Of a DNA stretch of 64,000 nt, positions 44,122-52,587 are shown piece after piece. A program made the position numbers and the translations under genes. The notes under the pieces are model-generated. The model was given only the letters and a program-made list of their open reading frames with translations, searched no databases and was not told where the DNA came from. Numbering within the stretch: position 1 is the first letter of the stretch; each line of letters begins with the position of its first letter. This DNA comes from Actinomycetota bacterium (GTDB taxonomy: Bacteria > Actinomycetota > Acidimicrobiia > Acidimicrobiales > RAAP-2): the NCBI GenBank assembly GCA_021324355.1, contig JAJPJD010000049.1:62001-126000 (forward strand), read 5' to 3'.

Positions 44122-44965
44122 TCGGGTCGTCGGCCCCGGACCGGGCCACGGCCCGCAGCGCTCGGAACCCGATCACCTCGATCCCCATCGCCTCGGCCAT
44201 CGCCCTGGGGTTGGGGTCGCCGCACAGCAGCTGGTGGTCCCCCACTCGCTCGGCCCAGTCCGGGGCGAGGGCCCGCAGCTCGTCGGTGTCCACCGCCGGC
44301 CGCAGGTGCAGCTCGGTCACCCCGGGCTCGAGCCGTTCCAGCACCGCCTCGAGCATGGCGGCGGTGGCCCCGCCGGGCAGGCTCACCAGGTGGTCGCTGA
44401 ACACGGCGCCGGCGTTGCGGGCGAGCTCGACCGCCGGGAACCCGAGCAGGCGGTGCAGGTGGTCGTCGACCATGCGCAAGGGGAGCTGGAACTCGACCGC
44501 CAGCTCCAGGTAGATGTCGAAGAACTCCGGCCGGAGCTGGAGCGTGGTCAGGTGGGCGTCGAGGTGGCTCACGTCGAACCCCCACAGGATCGCCCGCTCG
44601 ATCTGGGCCCGGCACTCCCGCCGGGTCTCGTCCAGGTCGGCGTGGTCCCAGACGTCCTCGACGGTGGCCGGGAAGCCGCCGTCGCCGCCGAGCAGCGACG
44701 GCGCGTGGGTGATCGGCCCGTAGCGGTAGAGCTCCTGTTCGGCGTTGAGGGTGAGGTGGACGCCGATGTCCTCGCCCCGGTAGCGGGCAGCCGCCTCCCG
44801 GGCCCAGGGGCAGGGGACCATGAGCGAGGCGCTGGACGCCGCGCCGCGGCGGAGCGCCTCGTAGACGCCGACGTTGGTGGCGTGGCAGAAGCCAAGCTCG
44901 TCGGCGTTGATGATCAGCAGCCGGGCGTCGGGCCCGTAGCCCAGCTGCTCGGTGAGCGCGGTCAT
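44114..44965 (-). CDS. ChbG/YdjC-family carbohydrate deacetylase
   Basis: A 283-residue YdjC-type metal-dependent deacetylase (PF04794), of the family that removes acetyl groups from N-acetylated oligosaccharides. Metal ligands are visible in LLIINADELGFCHATNVGV and in WGFDVSHLDAHLTTLQLRPE; further blocks are IGVHLTLNAEQELYRYGP and ITELHLRP-like VTELHLRPAVDTDE. It is convergent with mca, overlapping its end by 8 nt. The substrate is unknown. Confidence 0.85.
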   Translation of the reverse strand: MTALTEQLGYGPDARLLIINADELGFCHATNVGVYEALRRGAASSASLMVPCPWAREAAARYRGEDIGVHLTLNAEQELYRYGPITHAPSLLGGDGGFPATVEDVWDHADLDETRRECRAQIERAILWGFDVSHLDAHLTTLQLRPEFFDIYLELAVEFQLPLRMVDDHLHRLLGFPAVELARNAGAVFSDHLVSLPGGATAAMLEAVLERLEPGVTELHLRPAVDTDELRALAPDWAERVGDHQLLCGDPNPRAMAEAMGIEVIGFRALRAVARSGADDPIS

Positions 44966-44971
44966 GGGGCC

Positions 44972-45484
44972 TCAGGGTTGGGTCGGGGCGGCGCCGGAGA
45001 TCTCGGCGTCCTGGTGCCTGGCCTCCTCGGCCAAGGTGGCCTGGTAGGACTCCATGGCCCGGGCCAGTCCGGCGTCCTCGACCGCCAGGATCCGGATCGC
45101 CAGCAACCCGGCGTTGCGGGCTCCGTTGACCGCCACCGTGGCCACCGGCACGCCCCGGGGCATCTGGACGATCGAGAGGAGCGAGTCCATCCCGCCGAGC
45201 GACCCGCTGGCCACCGGCACGCCGATCACCGGCAGACGGGTCACCGACGCCAGCATGCCGGGCAGGTGGGCAGCGCCGCCGGCCCCGGCCACGATGACCT
45301 TCAGGCCTCGTCCGGCCGCTGCCGTGCCGAACGCCAGCATCGCCTCGGCCGTCCGGTGCGCCGAGAGGACCCTGGTCTCGTGGGGCACGCCGAACTGCTC
45401 GAGCACCTCGGCCGCGCCCGCCATCACCTGGTGGTCCGACGAGCTCCCCATGACCACCGCCACCAGGGGCGGTTTGCCGGTCAC
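44972..45484 (-). CDS. purE: 5-(carboxyamino)imidazole ribonucleotide mutase
   Basis: PurE (class I) converts N5-CAIR to CAIR in purine synthesis. The 170-residue protein has [12 protein letters not shown] near residue 11, [11 protein letters not shown] and the [17 protein letters not shown] loop, all catalytic. Its GTG overlaps the purK stop (GTGA), giving a coupled purK-purE unit. The C-terminal tail is longer than in E. coli and not conserved. Confidence 0.96.
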   Translation of the reverse strand: MTGKPPLVAVVMGSSSDHQVMAGAAEVLEQFGVPHETRVLSAHRTAEAMLAFGTAAAGRGLKVIVAGAGGAAHLPGMLASVTRLPVIGVPVASGSLGGMDSLLSIVQMPRGVPVATVAVNGARNAGLLAIRILAVEDAGLARAMESYQATLAEEARHQDAEISGAAPTQP

Positions 45485-46695
45485 CACGCCGGTGCCGGCG
45501 GGCGCACCGGGCTCGGCTCCGGGGTCCCCAGTGCCCGAGCAGCCGCCCAGGCCCGGGAACGCACCTCGGCCGGATCCTGGCCGCACACGGTCACGTGTCC
45601 GAGCTTGCGCCCCGGCCGGGGGTCCTTGCCGTAGAGGTGCACGTGGGCACCGCCGACCGCCAGGGCGTCGGCCAACCGGCGCGACGGGTCCGAGCCGTCG
45701 GGGGAGCCGAGCACGTTCACCATTGCCGTGTGGGGGAACACCGCATCGGTGGCACCGAGGGGGAGGCCGAGCACCGCCCGCAGGTGGTTCTCGAACTGTG
45801 AGGTCACCGAGCCCTCCATCGTCCAGTGCCCGCTGTTGTGAGGGCGCAGGGCGAGCTCGTTCACGGTCAGCTCCTCGCCGGTGGCGAACAGCTCCACCGC
45901 CATGACCCCGATCAGCCCGATTGCCTCGGCGATGCGGGCCGCGAGGGCCTGGGCGTTGGCCGCCACCGGGGGGGAGACCCGGCCGGGCACGAGCACCTCG
46001 CGACAGATCCCGTCCACCTGGCAGGTCTCCACCGCCGGCCAGGTGCGGGTCTCCGACGCGCTCCGCACGACCAGGGCCGACAGCTCGAAGTCCATGGTCA
46101 CGTACCGCTCGGCGAGCAGCGGCACGCCCGCAGCGCCGACGGTCGCGCACAGGCGGCGGGCCGACTCGGGGTCAGGGACCACCCAGACCCCTTTGCCGTC
46201 GTAGCCACCCCGGCTGGCCTTGATCACCACCGGCCACCCGTGGGCCGACGCGAAGTCTTCGACCTGGGCGGCCATCGCCCGGGGCCCGTCGGGGTCGATC
46301 GCCGACCACGGCACCACCGGGAGGCCGGCTGCTCCCAGGGTGCGCCGCATGTGCGCTTTGTCCACCCCCGCCTGCATCGCCGAGACCCCGGGTCGCACCG
46401 CGACGCCAGCCCCCTCGAACGTGCGCAGCATCTCGAGATCGACCTGCTCGTGGTCGAACGTCATCACGTCGCAGCGGGCGGCCAGTGCCCAGAGCTGGCC
46501 GGCGTCGGTCGGCGCGCCGAGCAGCACGTGTCCGCTGACCTCGGTCGCGGCCGCCTTGGGATCTTCTGCCAAGAGCACCACTTTGACCCCGAGTGCCGAG
46601 GCGGCCTCGATGGTCATCCGGGCCAGTTGCCCGGCCCCGACGATGCCGACGGTGGGGCGGCCGCCGAGGTGTCCGCTACCATCGCCGCCGGTCAC
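45481..46695 (-). CDS. purK: 5-(carboxyamino)imidazole ribonucleotide synthase
   Basis: PurK makes N5-CAIR from AIR, bicarbonate and ATP. The 404-residue ATP-grasp enzyme starts its fold with [18 protein letters not shown], has [12 protein letters not shown], the ATP-grasp segments [17 protein letters not shown] and [14 protein letters not shown], and [18 protein letters not shown] 46695 is chosen because a TAACCT -10 box ends exactly 7 nt upstream; GTG 46698 is adjacent in frame. purE follows. Confidence 0.95.
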   Translation of the reverse strand: MTGGDGSGHLGGRPTVGIVGAGQLARMTIEAASALGVKVVLLAEDPKAAATEVSGHVLLGAPTDAGQLWALAARCDVMTFDHEQVDLEMLRTFEGAGVAVRPGVSAMQAGVDKAHMRRTLGAAGLPVVPWSAIDPDGPRAMAAQVEDFASAHGWPVVIKASRGGYDGKGVWVVPDPESARRLCATVGAAGVPLLAERYVTMDFELSALVVRSASETRTWPAVETCQVDGICREVLVPGRVSPPVAANAQALAARIAEAIGLIGVMAVELFATGEELTVNELALRPHNSGHWTMEGSVTSQFENHLRAVLGLPLGATDAVFPHTAMVNVLGSPDGSDPSRRLADALAVGGAHVHLYGKDPRPGRKLGHVTVCGQDPAEVRSRAWAAARALGTPEPSPVRPPAPAW

Positions 46696-46702
46696 CACCG
46701 GA

Positions 46703-46708
46703 AGGTTA
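46703..46708 (-). promoter_or_regulatory. -10 box of a leaderless promoter (TAACCT)
   Basis: TAACCT on the minus strand ends 7 nt before the purK GTG at 46695. Confidence 0.55.
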
Positions 46709-46771
46709 CCGGCAGCGTCAGCAGGGGAGCCGAGACGGGGTCGCACCCGAGTGGGCGGGGGAGGAGAGAGC

Positions 46772-47674
46772 GTGCGGATCGGGGGCCTGGTCGACAGCTC
46801 GGCGCCAATCGAGGAGGTGGTCGCCGACACGCAGCGGCTGGCCGGGGCCGGTCTCGCCTCGGCCTGGGCCAGCCAGGTGTTCGGGCACGACACCCTGACC
46901 TTGCTGGCCCTGGTCGGGGCCCGCGTCCCGGGGATCGAGCTCGGGACTGCGGTGGTCCCGATCCAGCCCCGGCACCCGGCGATGCTGGCGGCCCAGGCAG
47001 CCACCGTGCAGTCGGCGATCGGGGGGCGGCTTGCGCTCGGAGTTGGCCTGTCGCACCAGGTGGTCGTGGAGGGCATGTGGGGGCTCGGCTTCGAGCGTCC
47101 AGCCAGCTTCCTGCGCGAGTACCTGCAGGTGCTGGTGCCCATGCTCCGAGGTGAGCGAGTGGACTTCGCCGGCGAGCGTCTGCGGGCCGTGAGCGGGCCG
47201 CTGCCCCAGGTCACAGGGGCCACGCCGGTGTACGTGGCCGCGCTGGGCCCGGTGATGCTGCAGATCGCAGGCGAGCTCGCCGACGGGACCGTCACCTGGA
47301 TGACCGGGACCAAGACCGTGGCCACCCACATCGTCCCTCGGATCACCGCTGCCGCCGAGGCGGCCGGGAGGGCAGCGCCTCGGGTGGTGGTCGGGCTGCC
47401 GGTCTGCGTGACCGACGATCCGCACGCGGCGCGCGAGCGGATCGACCGGGCGTTGGCCATCTATCCCACGCTGCCCTCCTACCGGGCGATGCTGGACCGA
47501 GAGGGGGCCACCTCGGCCTCGGACATCGCCCTCGTGGGCACCGAGGAGGAGGTGGCCGCGGGGATCAGCCGGTTGGCCGACGCCGGGGCGACCGACCTCA
47601 CTGCCTCGGTCATCGCCAGCACGGCCGAGCGGGAGCGGACCTGGAGGTTGCTGGCCGAGCTGGCCACGCGCTGA
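46772..47674 (+). CDS. LLM-class F420-dependent oxidoreductase
   Basis: A 300-residue luciferase-like oxidoreductase. It begins VRIGGLVDSSAPIEEVVADT and has SAWASQVFGHDTL, LGTAVVPIQPRHPAMLAAQA and RLALGVGLSHQVVVEG, which fit the F420-dependent branch (TIGR03564-like). GTG 46772 has GGAGGAG 5-8 nt upstream. It is divergent from purK. The substrate is unknown. Confidence 0.85.
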   Translation: MRIGGLVDSSAPIEEVVADTQRLAGAGLASAWASQVFGHDTLTLLALVGARVPGIELGTAVVPIQPRHPAMLAAQAATVQSAIGGRLALGVGLSHQVVVEGMWGLGFERPASFLREYLQVLVPMLRGERVDFAGERLRAVSGPLPQVTGATPVYVAALGPVMLQIAGELADGTVTWMTGTKTVATHIVPRITAAAEAAGRAAPRVVVGLPVCVTDDPHAARERIDRALAIYPTLPSYRAMLDREGATSASDIALVGTEEEVAAGISRLADAGATDLTASVIASTAERERTWRLLAELATR

Positions 47675-47690
47675 GCGGCAGGCCAGGCCC

Positions 47691-48632
47691 TCAGCTGAAC
47701 AGCACCGAGATGCTCTCCCGAGAGGCGATCCTGCGGATCGCCTCGCCGAACAGCGGGGCCACCGACACCACCTCGACCATCGCCGGCAGCTCGACCGGCT
47801 GGGTCTCGACGCTGTCGGTCATGAACAAGGTCCTGATCGGACTGGCCGCCAGCCGTTCCAGCGCAGCGTCGGTCAGGAGCCCGTGGCTGACCGCGGCGTA
47901 CACGGCGGTCGCTCCCCGCTCTCTGAGGACCCGGGCCGCGTCGACCAACGTGCCTGCCGAGATGGTGAAGTCGTCGACGATCAGCGCGGTGCAGCCGTCG
48001 ACCGAGCCGATCAACTCCAGCACTTCGGCTGACTCGGAGTGGTCGGTGCGCCGTTTGTCGGCGATGGCCAGTGGCGCCCCGAGGCGCTCGGACCACTGTC
48101 GGGCCTTCTTGGCGTACCCGGCATCGGGCGCCACGACGACCAGGTCTGGGAGCCGCCGGGCCACCACCGCGTCGCACAGCGAGGGCATGGCGTACAAGTC
48201 GTCGACCGGCACCCGGAAGAACCCCTGCACCTGCGGCGCGTGCAGGTCGAGGGTGACCACCCGATCGACGCCGGCCGCCTCGATCGCGTCGGCGCAGACC
48301 CGGGCCCGGATGGACACGCGGGGCTCGTCCTTCTTGTCACCCTTGGCGTAGCTGAGGTAGGGGATGACGGCGGTCACCGACGCGGCGCTGGCCCGCTTGA
48401 TCGCGTCGATCCAGAACAGCAGCTCCATGAAGTTGTCGTTGGCCGGGAACGCCGTCCCCTGGACCAAGAACACGTCGCGGCCGCGAACGTTCTCGAGCAC
48501 CCGGACGAACAGGTTGCCCTCGGAGAAGCGGATGGTCTCGCACGCGCCGAGCTCGTGCCCGAGGTAGGCGGCGACGGCGGTGCCGAGCTTGCGGCTGGCC
48601 GACCCGGCGAGCAGCACGAAGTCCTCGGCCAC
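47691..48632 (-). CDS. prs: ribose-phosphate pyrophosphokinase
   Basis: PRPP synthase makes 5-phosphoribosyl diphosphate from ribose-5-phosphate and ATP, for purine and nucleotide synthesis including the purK-purE pathway next door. The 313-residue protein has two phosphoribosyltransferase-fold halves: SEGNLFVRVLENVRG, DNFMELLFWIDAIKRA, VTLDLHAPQVQGFFRVPVDD, the flexible-loop ADKRRTDHSES and the PRPP loop VDDFTISAGTL. Several positions differ from the classical enzyme (for example YAKGDKKD for YARQDRK and FTISAGT for IIDTAGT), so it may be a second-type synthase. GTG 48632 follows a TAGCCT -10 box by 7 nt. Confidence 0.85.
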   Translation of the reverse strand: MAEDFVLLAGSASRKLGTAVAAYLGHELGACETIRFSEGNLFVRVLENVRGRDVFLVQGTAFPANDNFMELLFWIDAIKRASAASVTAVIPYLSYAKGDKKDEPRVSIRARVCADAIEAAGVDRVVTLDLHAPQVQGFFRVPVDDLYAMPSLCDAVVARRLPDLVVVAPDAGYAKKARQWSERLGAPLAIADKRRTDHSESAEVLELIGSVDGCTALIVDDFTISAGTLVDAARVLRERGATAVYAAVSHGLLTDAALERLAASPIRTLFMTDSVETQPVELPAMVEVVSVAPLFGEAIRRIASRESISVLFS

Positions 48633-48639
48633 CGCGCTC

Positions 48640-48645
48640 AGGCTA
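48640..48645 (-). promoter_or_regulatory. -10 box of a leaderless promoter (TAGCCT)
   Basis: TAGCCT on the minus strand ends 7 nt before the prs GTG at 48632. Confidence 0.6.
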
Positions 48646-48695
48646 ACAACTGGCCGGCAGCTGGCTGGCCGGCGACTGCGGTCGCCGGGCCCGGG

Positions 48696-49301
48696 TCAGC
48701 GGCGGACGCGGGTGTGCTTGAACTCGTTGAGGTCCGGTGACCCCACGATCAGGTTGACCACCTGCTCGATGGTTGCCCGGGCCAGCTCAGGATCTCCCTT
48801 GGGGCGGTGCATCAGCCGGACGAACACCGCCTGGTCGTCGACGACGAAGGTCGGGACCCCGAACATCTGGTGGGTCTCGACCTCCCACTCGTGGGTCTTG
48901 CGAACCTCCTCGGCGGCCCAGGGCTGGGCCAGCTCGGCGAACACTGCCTCGGCGTCCACCCCGGCCGACGCGAGGGCGTCTCGGACCACCGCCTCTTCCC
49001 GGATGTCGCGGCTGTGGTCATGGCGGGCGGCGAAAAGGGCCTCGTGGGCGTCGAGGAACTTGTCGGGAAAGCGGTCCCGCACCACCACGCCAGCCTTCAG
49101 CGCGAGCAGCTCGGGCGCCTTCTCCGGGTTGTCCCAGACCGCCGGTTCGCCCTCGGCGACGTGGACCTGGGAGAGCGAGAACGGGGCGAAGGTGACGTCC
49201 CAATCCGCTCCCCCTCGCAGCGCAGTGATGAGGTGCTCGTGGGCGTTGCGGGCGAAGGGACAGCGATAGTCCCAGCTGACGGTGAATGGAGGAAGGGCCA
49301 T
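48696..49301 (-). CDS. DsbA-family protein with an incomplete CxxC
   Basis: A 201-residue DsbA/FrnE-like thioredoxin-fold protein (PF01323). The active-site segment reads WDYRCPFARNAHEHL, so only the first Cys of the CxxC motif is kept. GVPTFVVDDQAVFV supplies the cis-Pro loop. The helical insertion lies at about 60-140. The absence of a signal peptide suggests a cytoplasmic role, perhaps mycothiol-linked reduction or glutathione-transferase-kappa-like chemistry, but this is inferred. ATG 49301 is chosen; a GTG at 49310 is in frame. Confidence 0.75.
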   Translation of the reverse strand: MALPPFTVSWDYRCPFARNAHEHLITALRGGADWDVTFAPFSLSQVHVAEGEPAVWDNPEKAPELLALKAGVVVRDRFPDKFLDAHEALFAARHDHSRDIREEAVVRDALASAGVDAEAVFAELAQPWAAEEVRKTHEWEVETHQMFGVPTFVVDDQAVFVRLMHRPKGDPELARATIEQVVNLIVGSPDLNEFKHTRVRR

Positions 49302-49350
49302 GGCCTGCACAACGTCGTGAGAGGCTGCTCGATTCCCCTGGGTCCCGCGC

Positions 49351-50139
49351 TCAGGAGGCAGCCTGGTTCAACTGGGCAAACGCGGGGCACAGGTGCTGGA
49401 AGTTGCAGGTCCGGCACAGCCCTGACGGCCGAGGCCGGAAGTCCTCGCGCTCGCATGCCCGCTCGATCGCTGCCCACAGGGCGCTGGTACGAGCCCGGTG
49501 GCCCCGGACCGACTGCTGGGTCGGCGTGGCCACGATGGTCACCGGGTCCCGTAGGTACAACAGCTTGACCTGGGTCGGAGGGCGACCGAGGACCTGCTCG
49601 CACAAGAGCGCATAGGTGTGGACCCCGTTGAGCCGGGATCGCTCGAACTGGGCCGAGGGGGCCCAGCCGGTCTTGTAGTCGACCACGACCAAATCGCCCT
49701 CGGGGGTCAGGTCGAGCCGGTCGATGATCCCTCGCAGCACGACCCCTCCGACCTGGGCCTCCAGGCCCAGCTCGACGCCGATCGCGTGCACCGCGTTGGG
49801 ATCCTCAATTCGGAGGTAGTTCGCCACCAGCATCTCGGCCTCGGCCCGGAACTGGAGCGCTGCTTCCGCTCCGAGCCCGAGGGCCATGAAGGTGTCGTCG
49901 TCTTGAAGCTCGACCCAGGCCGTGGCCAGCACGGCCAAGGCGGCTTCGGGGGTCCGCTCGCCTGCCGGGTGCTCCCAGAAGAAGCGCTCCAGCACCGCAT
50001 GGACGAAGGTCCCACGCACGGCGTGGGGTGACGGCGGCTCGGGGATCCGGTCCAGCACCGAGAAGCGGAAGGCGAGCGGGCAGTCGGTGAACGCGGCCGC
50101 TTTGGAGGGGGAGAGGGTCCGGGGAAGCGGGAGGGCCAC
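49351..50139 (-). CDS. RecB/Cas4-like PD-(D/E)XK nuclease with Fe-S cysteines
   Basis: A 262-residue nuclease of the RecB/AddB C-terminal family (PDDEXK_1). After LSPSKAAAFTDCPLAFRF, which has Cys20, the core reads RGTFVHAVLERFFW, then RGIIDRLDLTPEGDLVVVDYKTG with the catalytic Asp and Lys. The C-terminal cysteines at 242, 245 and 251 (CRTCNFQHLC) complete the 4Fe-4S cluster typical of AddB and Cas4. It lacks helicase parts. The start GTG 50139 lies 7 nt after a TAACCT -10 box. No CRISPR array or cas genes are near, so general DNA repair is likelier than adaptation. Confidence 0.88.
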   Translation of the reverse strand: MALPLPRTLSPSKAAAFTDCPLAFRFSVLDRIPEPPSPHAVRGTFVHAVLERFFWEHPAGERTPEAALAVLATAWVELQDDDTFMALGLGAEAALQFRAEAEMLVANYLRIEDPNAVHAIGVELGLEAQVGGVVLRGIIDRLDLTPEGDLVVVDYKTGWAPSAQFERSRLNGVHTYALLCEQVLGRPPTQVKLLYLRDPVTIVATPTQQSVRGHRARTSALWAAIERACEREDFRPRPSGLCRTCNFQHLCPAFAQLNQAAS

Positions 50140-50146
50140 GGCGCCC

Positions 50147-50152
50147 AGGTTA
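50147..50152 (-). promoter_or_regulatory. -10 box of a leaderless promoter (TAACCT)
   Basis: TAACCT on the minus strand ends 7 nt before the nuclease GTG at 50139. Confidence 0.55.
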
Positions 50153-50224
50153 CGGCCTGGTTGTGACCGCAGGCCGGACCACCGGTGGCGGACCCGACCA
50201 GCGCTGACCGGCTAGAAAGTCCCG

Positions 50225-50812
50225 ATGGAACACTTCCTGGCGTCGTCTGGGTACGCGGCGGTGTTCGTGCTGGCCCTGGCCGAGGCGATCTGCATCCCGT
50301 TCCCTTCCGAGATCACCTTCGGCTTCGGCGGCGCGCTGGCGGCCGAAGGGCACTTCAGCCTGGCTGGTGTGATCCTGGTCGGTCTGGCCGGGGAGTTCAT
50401 CGGGTCGATGGTCGGCTTCGCCATCGGTCGAACCGGCGGCCACGCGCTTGTCGACCGATACGGGCGCTACGTCCTGGTATCGCCAGCGGACCTGGACCGA
50501 GCGCGGCGGTTCCTGGCCTCGAGGGGGGACTGGTCGGTTGCGCTGGGCCGGGCCCTGCCCCTGGTGCGCACCTTCGTCTCGATCGTGGCCGGCATCGCCG
50601 AGATGTCGGTGGCGCCGTTCGCAGTGTTCACCCTGATCGGGACGGCCGTGTACTCGGCCGCGGTCGCCGGGGCCGGCTACGCCCTGGGCACCGAGTGGCA
50701 CAAGCTGGTGAAAGGCTTTACCGCGGCCGGCTTTGTGCTGCTCGGCTTAGCGGTGGTGGCCGTGGCGGTCTTCCTGGTCCACCGCTGGCGGGTCACGAAG
50801 TCATCCCGCTGA
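50225..50812 (+). CDS. DedA-family membrane protein
   Basis: A 195-residue DedA (VTT-domain) membrane protein, of the family now linked to lipid scrambling. It has FVLALAEAICIPFPSEITFGFGGALA, GEFIGSMVGFAIGRTGGHAL and GRALPLVRTFVSIVAGIAEMS, with the family's conserved Glu, Arg and Gly residues, and four to five membrane segments. ATG 50225 lies 57 bp from the divergent nuclease start. The next gene begins 7 nt after its stop. Confidence 0.9.
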   Translation: MEHFLASSGYAAVFVLALAEAICIPFPSEITFGFGGALAAEGHFSLAGVILVGLAGEFIGSMVGFAIGRTGGHALVDRYGRYVLVSPADLDRARRFLASRGDWSVALGRALPLVRTFVSIVAGIAEMSVAPFAVFTLIGTAVYSAAVAGAGYALGTEWHKLVKGFTAAGFVLLGLAVVAVAVFLVHRWRVTKSSR

Positions 50813-50819
50813 GCCGGCC

Positions 50820-51950
50820 GTGAGCGACCCGGCCCGGATCGCCGCCTTCGTCGCCGGGGTGCTCCTGGTGGCGGTCACCGCGACCAGCGTGTTCACGACG
50901 CTGGTCATCCCCCGGGCCACCTCCTCCAGGCTGCTGCGCTCGGTGTCCAAGCTGCTGGCCCGGTCGGTCGAACCGTTCCTGGCCCGGCTCGACACCTACG
51001 AGGCCAAGGACAAGGTGATGGGCCTGGTCGGACCGCTCGCGCTGGTTGTGCTGTTCGGCGCGTGGCTGGCGCTGGTCGTGCTGGGGTTCGCCCTCATGGT
51101 GTGGTGGGTCGGGGGAGGGGCCTTCGGCGATGCCCTGGCCCAGTCGGGTTCGTCGGTGTTCACGCTCGGCATCGTGAGCGGGCGAGGCGGCGGCGAGCGG
51201 GCTCTCGACATCGTGGAGGCCGGACTGGGGTTCCTCACCATCGCGCTCGAGATCGCCTACCTCCCGACCCTGTACTCCTCCTTTTCGGCCCGCGAAGCGG
51301 AGGTGACTCTGCTCGCCGCTCGGGGTGGCGTGCCGGCGTGGGGCCCCGAGGTGCTCTCCCGTCATGTTCGCTTCCAGACCGTCGACGAGCTGCCCGAGCT
51401 GTACGCGACCTGGGAGCGGTGGGCTGCCGCGGTGTCGGAGAGCCATGCCGGATATCCCTCGCTGATGTGGTTCCGGTCCCCGGATTCGTCCCGGTCGTGG
51501 CTGCTGGCCCTGGTGGCGGTGCTCGACGCAGCCGCCCTCCACCTGGCTCTGGCTCCGTCCTCGGCGCCGCGCCAAGCCCGGCTGTGCCTTCGAATGGGGA
51601 TCAACTGCCTGCGTTCCCTGGCCGACGTCCTGCGCATTCCCTATGACCCCGACCCTCGTCCGACCGACCCGATCCGCCTCGGGGATGGCGAGTTCGGTGA
51701 CGGTTTCGAGCTCTTGGTCTCCGTGGGGTTCCCGATCGAGGTCGGCCGGGCCGAGGCATGGCGGCAGTTCAAGGGCTGGCGGGTGAACTATGAGTCGGTC
51801 GTTGATCAGCTGACGAAGCTCTTCATGCCGCCCCCGGCGCCGTGGTTGCTGTCCAGGCCATGGGTCGGCCCGGCCAGCTTCCCCTCGATCGCCAACCGAA
51901 CCCCCGACGATCCGGAGGCCACCTCGGGCCCGACGGCGCGAGGACGCTAG
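50820..51950 (+). CDS. ion-channel-like membrane protein of unknown function
   Basis: A 376-residue protein with membrane helices at about 7-30 and 70-97, a re-entrant-looking loop with SSVFTLGIVSGRGGGERA near 108-124, a third helix at about 130-150, and a 220-residue cytoplasmic tail. The helix-loop-helix layout resembles two-membrane-segment potassium channels, but the selectivity filter is not TVGYG: TLGIV is present instead. The tail contains further hydrophobic helices (SWLLALVAVLDAAALHLAL). It may be a degenerate channel or a sensor. It begins 7 nt after dedA. Confidence 0.6.
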   Translation: MSDPARIAAFVAGVLLVAVTATSVFTTLVIPRATSSRLLRSVSKLLARSVEPFLARLDTYEAKDKVMGLVGPLALVVLFGAWLALVVLGFALMVWWVGGGAFGDALAQSGSSVFTLGIVSGRGGGERALDIVEAGLGFLTIALEIAYLPTLYSSFSAREAEVTLLAARGGVPAWGPEVLSRHVRFQTVDELPELYATWERWAAAVSESHAGYPSLMWFRSPDSSRSWLLALVAVLDAAALHLALAPSSAPRQARLCLRMGINCLRSLADVLRIPYDPDPRPTDPIRLGDGEFGDGFELLVSVGFPIEVGRAEAWRQFKGWRVNYESVVDQLTKLFMPPPAPWLLSRPWVGPASFPSIANRTPDDPEATSGPTARGR

Positions 51951-51984
51951 CCTCGTGGCCAGCCGGCTGGCCCAAGGAGGAGGG

Positions 51985-52524
51985 ATGGATCCGCTCGTCG
52001 CTCACCAACGAGCCCAGGACGCGTTCGCCGACGTGCTGTCCTCGCTCACCCCCGAGCAGCTCGACGCCCCGACCCCCTGTGCCGGCTGGACCGTGCGCGA
52101 CCTCGTCGACCACGTGGTGGGTGGGAACTGCCGGATGGCCGGGCTGGACCCGCCTCGGCCGACCGACCTGCCGGGATGGATCGACGCTCATGCCGCATCA
52201 GCCCGGGCGGCGCAGGAGGCTTTTGCTGCTCCCGACGGTCTGACCCGGATGATGGCGATGCCCTTTGGCACCGTCCCAGGCTCGGTGGTCATCGGCTTGC
52301 GGACCACCGACGCGCTCACCCACGCCTGGGACCTGGCCCGGGCTGTCGGGCTGCCCACCGACTTGGACCCCGAGCTGGCGGCCGAAACCTTGGTCGCGGC
52401 CCGTCAGCGAGTGGGTCCGGACTTGAGGGGTCCCGGTCGGCCGTTCGCCGCCGAGCAGCCCTGCGACCCCGCCCGGCCGGCGGCCGATCAGCTGGCCGCC
52501 TTCCTCGGCCGGCGGGTGGAGTGA
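51985..52524 (+). CDS. TIGR03086-type DinB/mycothiol-dependent maleylpyruvate isomerase-like protein
   Basis: A 179-residue four-helix-bundle protein of the DinB/MDMPI family (TIGR03086). It has LTPEQLDAPTPCAGWTVRDLVDHVVGGN near 23-50 with the first metal-binding His, and the TTDALTHAWDLARAVG segment with a second His. Proteins in this family use mycothiol or bacillithiol. ATG 51985 follows AAGGAGG; a TAGCCT -10 box at 51948-51953 gives a short leader. It agrees with the mycothiol genes elsewhere in the window. Confidence 0.85.
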   Translation: MDPLVAHQRAQDAFADVLSSLTPEQLDAPTPCAGWTVRDLVDHVVGGNCRMAGLDPPRPTDLPGWIDAHAASARAAQEAFAAPDGLTRMMAMPFGTVPGSVVIGLRTTDALTHAWDLARAVGLPTDLDPELAAETLVAARQRVGPDLRGPGRPFAAEQPCDPARPAADQLAAFLGRRVE

Positions 52525-52587
52525 CCACCCCGCCTGGCGCCTGAGGACAGGTCTCCGCTCTGCAGCGCGACCCGAATGCCGCGAGCC

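Noticed and set aside
49351-50139. Cas4 of a CRISPR system
   Set aside because: The nuclease has the right cysteines, but no repeats, spacers or other cas genes occur in the window; an AddB/RecB-type repair role is simpler.
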